Assembly: GCA_964019135.1 (NCBI GenBank)
Contig: OZ025258.1
Coordinates: 806,001-870,000, forward strand
Reading direction: 5' to 3'
Length of the DNA: 64,000 bases
Origin: Arenicola marina
Taxonomy: Eukaryota > Annelida > Polychaeta > Arenicolidae
Shown here: positions 30,001 through 42,000 of the stretch, piece by piece
Position numbering within the stretch: the first letter of the stretch is position 1
Layout: each line of letters opens with the position of its first letter
Translations under genes and position numbers: made by a program
The notes under the pieces: model-generated
The model's database searches: none
The model's input: the letters and a program-made list of their open reading frames with translations, nothing else
What the model was told of the DNA's origin: nothing

Positions 30001-33000
30001 GGGGCTACGTCTCTACAGGCTGGAGCCTACCTCGGCGTCCTTCCAACTAGGTATGTACATGATGGCAGTAGCTGACCTACGGGGTCGTTAGGGGCTACGT
30101 CTCTACAGGCTGGAGCCTACCTCGGCGTCCTTCCAACTGGGTATGTACATGATGGCAGTAGCTGACCTACGGGGTCGTTAGGGGCTACGTCTCTACAGGC
30201 TGGGGCCTACCTCGGCGTCCTTCCAACTGGGTATGTACATGATGGCAGTAGCTGACCTACGGGGTCGTTAGGGGCTACGTCTCTACAGACTGGAGCCTAC
30301 CTCGGCGTCCTTCCAACTAGGTATGTACACGATGGCAGTAGCTGACCTACGGGGTCGTTAGGGGCTACGTCTCTACAGGCTGGAGCCTACCTCGGCGTCC
30401 TTCCAACTAGGTATGTACATGATGGCAGTAGCTGACCTACGGGGTCGTTAGGGGCTACGTCTCTACAGGCTGGAGCCTACCTCGGCGTCCTTCCAACTCG
30501 GTATGTACACGATGGCAGTAGCTGACCTACGGGGTCGTTAGGGGCTACGTCTCTACAGGCTGGGGCCTACCTCGGCGTCCTTCCAACTAGGTATGTACAC
30601 GATGGCAGTAGCTGACCTACGGGGTCGTTAGGGGCTACGTCTCTACAGGCTGGAGCCTACCTCGGCGTCCTTCCAACTAGGTATGTACATGATGGCAGTA
30701 GCTGACCTACGGGGTCGTTAGGGGCTACGTCTCTACAGGCTGGGGCCTACCTCGGCGTCCTTCCAACTAGGTATGTACATGATGGCAGTAGCTGACCTAC
30801 GGGGTCGTTAGGGGTACGTCTCTACAGGCTGGAGCCTACCTCGGCGTCCTTCCAACTCGGTATGTACACGATGGCAGTAGCTGACCTACGGGGTCGTTAG
30901 GGGCTACGTCTCTACAGGCTGGAGCCTACCTCGGCGTCCTTCCAACTGGGTATGTACATGATGGCAGTAGCTGACCTACGGGGTCGTTAGGGGCTACGTC
31001 TCCACAGGCTGGAGCCTACCTCGGCGTCCTTCCAACTCGGTATGTACACGATGGCAGTAGCTGACCTACGGGGTCGTTAGGGGCTACGTCTCTACAGGCT
31101 GGGGCCTACCTCGGCGTCCTTCCAACTAGGTATGTACACGATGGCAGTAGCTGACCTACGGGGTCGTTAGGGGCTACGTCTCTACAGGCTGGAGCCTACC
31201 TCGGCGTCCTTCCAACTAGGTATGTACATGATGGCAGTAGCTGACCTACGGGGTCGTTAGGGGCTACGTCTCTACAGGCTGGGGCCTACCTCGGCGTCCT
31301 TCCAACTAGGTATGTACATGATGGCAGTAGCTGACCTACGGGGTCGTTAGGGGCTACGTCTCTACAGGCTGGAGCCTACCTCGGCGTCCTTCCAACTCGG
31401 TATGTACACGATGGCAGTAGCTGACCTACGGGGTCGTTAGGGGCTACGTCTCTACAGGCTGGAGCCTACCTCGGCGTCCTTCCAACTAGGTATGTACATG
31501 ATGGCAGTAGCTGACCTACGGGGTCGTTAGGGGCTACGTCTCTACAGGCTGGAGCCTACCTCGGCGTCCTTCCAACTAGGTATTTACACGATGGCAGTAG
31601 CTGACCTACGGGGTCGTTAGGGGCTACGTCTCTACAGGCTGGAGCCTACCTCGGCGTCCTTCCAACTAGGTATGTACATGATGGCAGTAGCTGACCTACG
31701 GGGTCGTTAGGGGCTACGTCTCTACAGGCTGGAGCCTACCTCGGCGTCCTTCCAACTGGGTATGTACATGATGGCAGTAGCTGACCTACGGGGTCGTTAG
31801 GGGCTACGTCTCTACAGGCTGGGGCCTACCTCGGCGTCCTTCCAACTGGGTATGTACATGATGGCAGTAGCTGACCTACGGGGTCGTTAGGGGCTACGTC
31901 TCTACAGACTGGAGCCTACCTCGGCGTCCTTCCAACTAGGTATGTACACGATGGCAGTAGCTGACCTACGGGGTCGTTAGGGGCTACGTCTCTACAGGCT
32001 GGAGCCTACCTCGGCGTCCTTCCAACTAGGTATGTACATGATGGCAGTAGCTGACCTACGGGGTCGTTAGGGGCTACGTCTCTACAGGCTGGAGCCTACC
32101 TCGGCGTCCTTCCAACTAGGTATGTACACGATGGCAGTAGCTGACCTACGGGGTCGTTAGGGGCTACGTCTCTACAGGCTGGAGCCTACCTCGGCGTCCT
32201 TCCAACTAGGTATGTACATGATGGCAGTAGCTGACCTACGGGGTCGTTAGGGGCTACGTCTCTACAGGCTGGAGCCTACCTCGGCGTCCTTCCAACTGGG
32301 TATGTACATGATGGCAGTAGCTGACCTACGGGGTCGTTAGGGGCTACGTCTCTACAGGCTGGGGCCTACCTCGGCGTCCTTTCAACTGGGTATGTACATG
32401 ATGGCAGTAGCTGACCTACGGGGTCGTTAGGGGCTACGTCTCTACAGACCGGAGCCTACCTCGGCGTCCTTCCAACTAGGTATGTACACGATGGCAGTAG
32501 CTGACCTACGGGGTCGTTAGGGGCTACGTCTCTACAGGCTGGGGCCTACCTCGGCGTCCTTCCAACTAGGTATGTACACGATGGCAGTAGCTGACCTACG
32601 GGGTCGTTAGGGGCTACGTCTCTACAGGCTGGAGCCTACCTCGGCGTCCTTCCAACTAGGTATGTACATGATGGCAGTAGCTGACCTACGGGGTCGTTAG
32701 GGGCTACGTCTCTACAGGCTGGAGCCTACCTCGGCGTCCTTCCAACTCGGTATGTACACGATGGCAGTAGCTGACCTACGGGGTCGTTAGGGGCTACGTC
32801 TCTACAGGCTGGAGCCTACCTCGGCGTCCTTCCAACTGGGTATGTACATGATGGCAGTAGCTGACCTACGGGGTCGTTAGGGGCTACGTCTCTACAGGCT
32901 GGAGCCTACCTCGGCGTCCTTCCAACTCGGCATGTACACGATGGCAGTAGCTGACCTACGGGGTCGTTAGGGGCTACGTCTCTACAGGCTGGAGCCTACC

Positions 33001-36000
33001 TCGGCGTCCTTCCAACTGGGTATGTACATGATGGCAGTAGCTGACCTACGGGGTCGTTAGGGGCTACGTCTCTACAGGCTGGAGCCTACCTCGGCGTCCT
33101 TCCAACTCGGTATGTACACGATGGCAGTAGCTGACCTACGGGGTCGTTAGGGGCTACGTCTCTACAGGCTGGAGCCTACCTCGGCGTCCTTCCAACTGGG
33201 TATGTACATGATGGCAGTAGCTGACCTACGGGGTCGTTAGGGGCTACGTCTCTACAGGCTGGAGCCTACCTCGGCGTCCTTCCAACTCGGTATGTACACG
33301 ATGGCAGTAGCTGACCTACGGGGTCGTTAGGGGCTACGTCTCTACAGGCTGGAGCCTACCTCGGCGTCCTTCCAACTAGGTATGTACATGATGGCAGTAG
33401 CTGACCTACGGGGTCGTTAGGGGCTACGTCTCTACAGGCTGGGGCCTACCTCGGCGTCCTTCCAACTGGGTATGTACATGATGGCAGTAGCTGACCTACG
33501 GGGTCGTTAGGGGCTACGTCTCTACAGACTGGAGCCTACCTCGGCGTCCTTCCAACTGGGTATGTACATGATGGCAGTAGCTGACCTACGGGGTCGTTAG
33601 GGGCTACGTCTCCACAGGCTGGAGCCTACCTCGGCGTCCTTCCAACTGGGTATGTAAACGATGGCAGACACACGCTGGTACACACTGACACACACTGACA
33701 CACACTGACACACACTGACACACACTGATACACACTGACACACTGACACACTGATACACACTGATACACACTGGTACACACTGACACACTGACACACTGA
33801 CACACACTGACACACTGGTACACACTGGTACACACTGACACACACTGACACACACTGACACACTGATACACACTGACACACTGACACACACTGATACACT
33901 GACACACACTGACACACACTGGTACACACTGACACACACTGATACACACTGGTACACACTGACACACACTGATACACACTGGTACACACTGGTACACACT
34001 GACACACTGACACACACTGATACACACTGACACACACTGGTACACACTGACACACACTGACACACTGACACACACTGGTACACACTGACACACTGACACA
34101 CACTGGTACACACTGACACATACTGACACACTGACACACACTGATACACACTGACACACACTGATACACACTGACACACTGATACACACTGACACACACT
34201 GGTACACACTGACACACACTGACACACTGACACACACTGGTACACACTGACACACACTGGTACACACTGACACACACTGACACACTGACACACACTGACA
34301 CACACTGGTACACACTGACACACACTGACACACACTGATACACACTGACACACACTGGTACACACTGACACACACTGACACACTGACACACACTGGTACA
34401 CACTGACACACTGACACACACTGGTACACACTGACACACACTGACACACTGACACACACTGATACACACTGACACACACTGATACACACTGACACACTGA
34501 TACACACTGACACACACTGATACACACTGACACACACTGGTACACACTGGTACACACTGACACACACTGACACACTGATACACACTGACACACTGACACA
34601 CACTGATACACTGACACACACTGACACACACTGGTACAAACTGACACACACTGATACACACTGGTACACACTGGTACACACTGACACACTGACACACACT
34701 GATACACACTGACACACACTGACACACTGAGACACACTGGTACATACTGACACACTGACACACACTGATGCACACTTGTACACACTGGTACACACTGACA
34801 CACTGGTACACACTGACACACTGACACACACTAACACACGCTGGTACACACTGACACACTGATACACACTGATACACATTGATACACACTGATACACACT
34901 GACACACACTGATACACTGGTACACACTGATACACACTGACACACTGATACACTGATACACACTGGTACACACTGACACACTGATACACACTGACACACT
35001 GATACACACTGACACACTGATACACACTGGTACACACTGATACACAGTGACACACACTGATACACACTGGTACACACTGATACACATTGGTACACACCGA
35101 TACACAATGGTACACACTGATACACACTGACACACACTGACACACTGGTACACACTGGTACACACTGGGGCGTACCTTGGGGTCTTTCAGGAGCTCCCAC
35201 TTGGGTCTGATGAAGAAGTCGACTCCGAGGTGGGATCCCGGGAGCATGAGTCCCTGGATCAGCAGGACGAGAATCAGGACGTAGGGGAAGGTCGCCGTGA
35301 AGTACACCACCTGGAGCAGCACAGGGAACCAGTCACCACATGGAACCACAGGGAACCAGTCATCACACACCGGCACAGGGAATCCGTCACCACACAGCAG
35401 CACCAGTCAGCGTCCACTGCTGGAGCACCACAGGGAACCAGTCATCACACTGCAGCACAGGGAACCAATCATCTCACAGCACCACAGGGAACCAGTCACC
35501 ACACAGCGGCACAGGGAACCAGTCACCACACAGCAGCACCAGTCAGCGTCCACTGCTGGAGCACCACAGGGAACCAGTCATCATACTGCAGCACAGGGAA
35601 CCAACCATCTCACAGCACCACAGGGAACCAGTCATCACATTGCAGCACAGGGAACCAGTCGCCACACAACAGCACCAGTCAGCGTCCACTGCTGGAGCAC
35701 CACAGGGAACCAGTCATCACACTGCAGCACAGGAAACCAACCATCTCACAGCACCACATGAAACCAGTCATCACATTGCAGCACAGGGAACCAGTCATCA
35801 CACAGCAACACCAGTCAGCGTCCACTGCTGGAGCAGGACAGGGAACCATTCATCACACTGCAACACAGGGAACCAACCATCTCAAGGCACCATATGGAAC
35901 CAGTCATCACACTGCAGCACAAGGAACCAGTCATGACACTGCAGCACCAGTCAGCGTCCACTGCTCGAGTACCACAGGGAACCAGTCAGCGTCCACTGCT

Positions 36001-39000
36001 GGAGTACCACAGGGAACCAGTCAGCGTCCACTGCTCACTGCGTGGCGCTTCCAAACAATCAACAAATTTACCGACCGTCTCCACAGTGTTTCGAGTGTCT
36101 GTTGGTTGGTGCAGTACGTCACCTTGCCGGTCCAGCGGATGCCCTTCCAGAGACAGAGGTAGACGATGAACCAGGCCGCTAGCAGAAGCAACACGAGCTG
36201 CCACACCAGGCCGCCCTGCTCGTCTATCCCGCCACTCTCCTCTAGGATCCGGTTCCTGAAAGCCATACACAGCGATACACACCAGGCCGCCCTGCTCGTC
36301 TATCCCGCCACTCTCCTCTAGGATCCGGTTCCTGAAAGCCATACACAGCGATACACACCAGGCCGCCCTGCCCCTCTATCCCGCCACTCTCCTCCAGGAT
36401 CCGGTTCCTGAAACCCATACACAGCGATACACACCAGGCCGCCCTGCCCCTCTATCCCGCCACTCTCCTCCAGGATCCGGTTCCTGAAACCCATACACAG
36501 CGATACACACCAGGCCGCCCTGCCCCTTTATTCCGCCACCCTCCTCCAGAATCCGGTTCCTGAAAGCCATACACAGCGATACACACCAGGCCGCCCTGCC
36601 CCTTTATTCCGCCACTCTCTTCCAGGATCCGGTTCCTGAAAGCCATACACAGCGGTACACACCAGGCCGCCCTGCCCCTCTATCCCGCCACTCTCCTCCA
36701 GGATCCGGTTCCTGAAACCCATACACAGCGATACACACCAGGCCGCCCTGCCCCTCTATCCCGCCACTCTCCTCCAGGATCCGGTTCCTGAAACCCATAC
36801 ACAGCGATACACACCAGGCCGCCCTGCTCCTCTATTCCGCCACCCTCCTCCAGGATCCGGTTCCTGAAAGCCATACACAGCGATACACACCAGGCCGCCC
36901 TGCTCGTCTATCCCGCCACTCTCCTCCAGGATCCGGTTCCTGAAAGCCATACACAGCGGTACACACCAGGCCGCCCTGCCCCTCTATCCCGCCACTCTCC
37001 TCCAGGATCCGGTTCCTGAAAGCCATACACAGCGGTACACACCAGGCCGCCCTGCCCCTCTATCCCGCCACTCTCCTCCAGGATCCGGTTCCTGAAAGCC
37101 ATACACAGCGGTACACACCAGGCCGCCCTGCCCCTCTATCCCGCCACTCTCCTCCAGGATCCGGTTCCTGAAAGCCATACACAGCGGTACACACCAGGCC
37201 GCCCTGCCCCTCTATCCCGCCACTCTCCTCCAGGATCCGGTTCCTGAAAGCCATACACAGCGGTACACACCAGGCCGCCCTGCCCCTCTATCCCGCCACT
37301 CTCCTCCAGGATCCGGTTCCTGAAAGCCATACACAGCGGTACACACCAGGCCGCCCTGCCCCTCTATCCCGCCACTCTCCTCCAGGATCCGGTTCCTGAA
37401 AGCCATACACAGCGATACACACCAGGCCGCCCTGCCCCTCTATCCCGCCACCCTCCTCCAGGATCCGGTTCCTGAAAGCCATACACAGCGATACACACCA
37501 GGCCGCCCTGCTCGTCTATCCCGCCACTCTCCTCCAGGATCCGGTTCCTGAAAGCCATATACAGCGATACACACCAGGCCGCCCTGCCCCTCTATCCCGC
37601 CACTCTCCTCCAGAATCCGGTTCCTGAAAGCCATACACGCCGGTACGCACCGGTACACACTGACACACTGGTACACACCGGTACACACTGGTAAACACTG
37701 ATACACACTGGTACACTCTGGTAGACTCTGGTACACACTGACACACTGGTACATTCTGGTACACTCTGGTACGCACCGGTACACACTGACACACTGGTAA
37801 ACACTGATACACACTGGTACACTCTGGTAGACTCTGGTACACACTGACACACTGGTACATTCTGGTACACTCTGGTACGCACCGGTACACACTGGTACAC
37901 ACAGATGCACATCAATACACACTGACATACACTAATACACAATGATTGCTATTAAACTCTGTTACAGAGTAACAAAAATATTCTCGGTCTTCGACCATCA
38001 TTTCCAGGGGTTCCAAAATTATTTGATGTCATGTTTTGCACCTCATTATCTCAAGATGTCCCTTGGCCCAGTTCACCGCAGGCGCGCACCCAAAGACTAC
38101 TGACTCAGATGATACTTACTCAAAGTATTCCTGCGTGGGTGACAGCGAGTCGTTGGGCCTGGGGACGGAGCCGTTGGCGGTCGCGTTACCCCAGCACAGG
38201 TGCGTGTTCCAGTGGTTGTCACACGTCGACCAGGGCAGAGGGCTGAAGAAACTGGTCACCATGAAGTACAGCGCCCAGGCCAGCACCACGTTGTAATAGG
38301 TCGTGAACAGGAAGCTCAACACGATCGTACCCATCCCCGCGCCTGTGGGGAGTAAACACTGCAGTCAGACCGTACCCATCCCCGCGCCTGTGGGGAGTAA
38401 ACACTGCAGTCAGACCGTACCCATCCCCGCGCCTGTGCGGAGTAAACACTGCAGTCAGACCGTACCCATCCCCGCGCCTGTGGGGAGTAAACACTGCAGT
38501 CAGACCGTACCCATCCCCGCGCCTGTGGGGAGTAAACACTGCAGTCAGACCGTACCCATCCCCGCGCCTGTGGGGAGTAAACACTGCAGTCAGACCGTGC
38601 CCATCCCCGCGCCTGTGGGGAGTAAACACTGCAGTCAGATCGTACCCATCCCCGCGCCTGTGGGGAGTAAACACTGCAGTCAGACCGTATCCATCCCCGC
38701 GCCTGCGGGGATTAAACACTGCAGTCAGACCGTGCCCATCCCCGCGCCTGTGGGGAGAAAACACTGCAGTCAGATCGCACCCATCCCCGCGCCTGTGCGG
38801 AGTAAACACTGCAGTCAGACCGTACCCATCCCCGCGCCTGTGGGGAGTAAACACTGCAGTCAGACCGTGCCCATCCCCGCGCCTGTGGGGAGTAAACACT
38901 GCAGTCAGATCGTACCCATCCACGCGCCTGTGGGGAGTAAACACTGCAGTCAGACCGTATCCATCCCCGCGCCTGCGGGGAGTAAACACTGCAGTCAGAC

Positions 39001-42000
39001 CGTGCCCATCCCCGCGCCTGTGGGGAGAAAACACTGCAGTCAGATCGCACCCATCCCCGCGCCTGTGCGGAGTAAACACTGCAGTCAGACCGTACCCATC
39101 CCCGCGCCTGTGGGGAGTAAACACTGCAGTCAGATCGTACCTATCGCCGCGCCTGTGGGGAGTAAACACTGCAGTCAGATCGTACCAATCCCCGCGCCTG
39201 TTGGGAGTAAACACTGCAGTCAGACCGTACCCATCCCCGCGCCTGTGGGGAGTAAACACTGCAGTCAGACCGTACCCATCCCCGCGCCTGTGGGGACTAA
39301 ACACTGCAGTCAGACCGTACCCATCCCCGCGCCTGTGCGGAGTAAACACTGCAGTCAGACCGTACCCATCCCCGCGCCTGTGAGGAGTAAACACTGCAGT
39401 CAGACCGTATCCATCCCCGCGCCTGCGGGGAGTAAACACTGCAGTCAGACCGTGCCCATCCCCGCGCCTGTGGGGAGTAAACACTGCAGTCAGATCGTAC
39501 CCATCCCCGCGCCTGTGCGGAGTAAACACTGCAGTCAGACCGTACCCATCCCCGCGCCTGTGGGGAGTAAACACTGCAGTCAGATCGTACCTATCCCCGC
39601 GCCTGTGGGGAGTAAACACTGCAGTCAGATCGTACCCATCCCCGCGCCTGTGGGGAGTAAACACTGCAGTCAGACCGTACCCATCCCCGCGCCTGTGGGG
39701 AGTAAACACTGCAGTCAGATCGCACCTATCCCCGCGCCTGTGGGGAGTAAACACTGCAGTCAGATCGTACCCATTCCCGCGCCTGTGGGGAGTAAACACT
39801 GCAGTCAGACCGTACCCATCCCCGCGCCTGTGGGGAGTAAACACTGCAGTCAGACCGTACCCAGCCCTGCGCCTGTGGGGAGTAAACACTGCAGTCAGAC
39901 CGTACCCATCCCCGCGCCTGTGGGGAGTAAACACTGCAGTCAGATCGTACCCATCCCCGCGCCTGTGCGGAGTAAACACTGCAGTCAGACCGTACCCATC
40001 CCCGCGCCTGTGGGGAGTAAACACTGCAGTCAGATCGTACCTATCCCCGCGCCTGTGGGGAGTGAACACTGCAGTCAGATCGTACCCATCCCCGCGCCTG
40101 TGGGGAGTAAACACTGCAGTCAGATCGTACCCATCCCCGCGCCTGTAGGGAGTAAACACTGCAGTCAGATCGTACCCATCCCCGCGCCTGTGCGGAGTAA
40201 ACACTGCAGTGAGACCGTATCCATCCCCGCGCCTACGGGGAGTAAACACTGCAGTCAGATCGTACCCATCCCCGCGCCTGTGGGGAGTAAACACTGCAGT
40301 CAGATCGTACCCATCCCCGCGCCTGCGGGGAGTAAACACTGCAGTCAGATCGTACCCATCCCCGCGCCTGCGGGGAGTAAACACTGCGGTCAGACCGTAC
40401 CCATCCCCGCGCCTGTGGGGAGTAAACACTGCAGTCAGATCGTACCCATCCCCGCGCCTGTGGGGAGTAAACACTGCAGTCAGACCGTACCCATCCCCGC
40501 GCCTGCGGGGAGTAAACACTGCAGTCAGACCGTGCCCATCCCCGCGCCTGCGGGGAGTAAACACTGCAGTCAGATCGTACCCATTCCCGCGCCTGTGGGG
40601 AGTAAACACTGCAGTCAGACCGTACCCATCCCCGCGCCTGTGGGGAGTAAACACTGCAGTCAGATCGTACCCATCCCCGCGCCTGTGGGGAGTAAACACT
40701 GCGGTCAGACCGTACCCGTCCCCGCGCCTGTGGGGAGTAAACGCTGCAGTCAGACCGTACCCATCCCCGCGCCTGTGGGGAGTAAACACTGCAGTCAGAC
40801 CGTACCCATCCCCGCGCCTGTGGGGAGTAAACACTGCAGTCAGACCGTACCCATCCCCGCGCCTGTGGGGAGTAAACACTGCAGTCAGATCGTACCCATC
40901 CCCGCGCACAGCCATGTTCAACCCCCGGAGGGAGGGACTTACCTTGGAAGAATGGCGACAGTTTCCTGAGGGCGCCGACAGGTCCCTGCTTGGTGAACTG
41001 TCCGATGGCCAGCTCGAGGTACAGCAGCGGGATGCCGCAGACCACCAGCATCAGGAAGTACGGGATGAGGAAGGCGCCTGCAAGGGGGCCACATCAATGA
41101 CATGGAGTACAACAGACATATTTACAGTCAGAGGGAGAGGAAGCTCATAGCTTGAGCGGAACGCCCTGTGCCGGGAGATTCAAAAGTAACTATTAAACAG
41201 TGGTCTATTTGATGCCAAATTGCAAATATATCTTCGATTATATTAAATTATTTTGGCGTACGAAGGATAATTCGACGTGGGGCAGGCAGAGGGACTACAG
41301 CTCAAAGCGGAACGCCGCCTGTCGGGAAATCGATAGATTCAGTCATACGTGCCATACCCCTCCTACCACGCTCCCCCCCCCCACCTCCTACCACGCCCCC
41401 CCCCCTCCTACCACGCCCCACCCCCCCCTCCTACCACGCCCCACCCCCCCTCTCCTACCACGCCCCACCCTCTTACCACGCCCCCCTTCCCTCCTACCAC
41501 GCCCCACCCTCTTACCACGCCCCACCCCTCCTACCACGCCCCACCCTCTTACCACGCCTCACCCCTCTTACCACGCTCCACCCCTCTTACCACGCCCCCC
41601 CCCCCCTCCTACCACGCCCCACCCCTCTTACCACGCCCCACCCCTCTTACCACGCCCCCCCCCCTCCTACCACGCCCCCCCCCTCCTACCACGCCCCACC
41701 CTCTTACCACGCCCCACCCACTTACCACGCCACGGTAGTTATGTAACTACCCCCATACACCAGGTATTAACACACTCACGCTGGCTGGTTATGTAACTAC
41801 CCCCATACACCCGGTATTAACACACACACGCTGGCTGGTTATGTAACTACCCCCATACACCCGGTATTAACACACACAGGCTGGCTGGTTATGTAACTAC
41901 CCCCATACACCCGGTATTAACACACACAGGCTGGCTGGTTATGTAACTACCCCCATACACCCGGTATTAACACACACACGCTGGCTGGTTATATAACTAC

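Noticed and set aside
10268-33668. CRISPR array
   Set aside because: Units are contiguous with no unique spacers, and the setting is a eukaryotic intron.
33597-35200. Cys/Val/Gln/Ser-rich 520-codon minus-strand frames
   Set aside because: Products of the CACTGA/CACTGG repeat, open in all three minus frames.
38219-40969. Open frames of about 900 codons on both strands
   Set aside because: They are translations of the 45-bp array, whose period is a multiple of three. Only the parts overlapping exons 2 and 3 in frame are real.
41200-41796. Proline/threonine/histidine-rich frame resembling a mucin or structural protein
   Set aside because: It covers the C/T-rich repeat inside the TIR element and has no signal peptide or conserved part.
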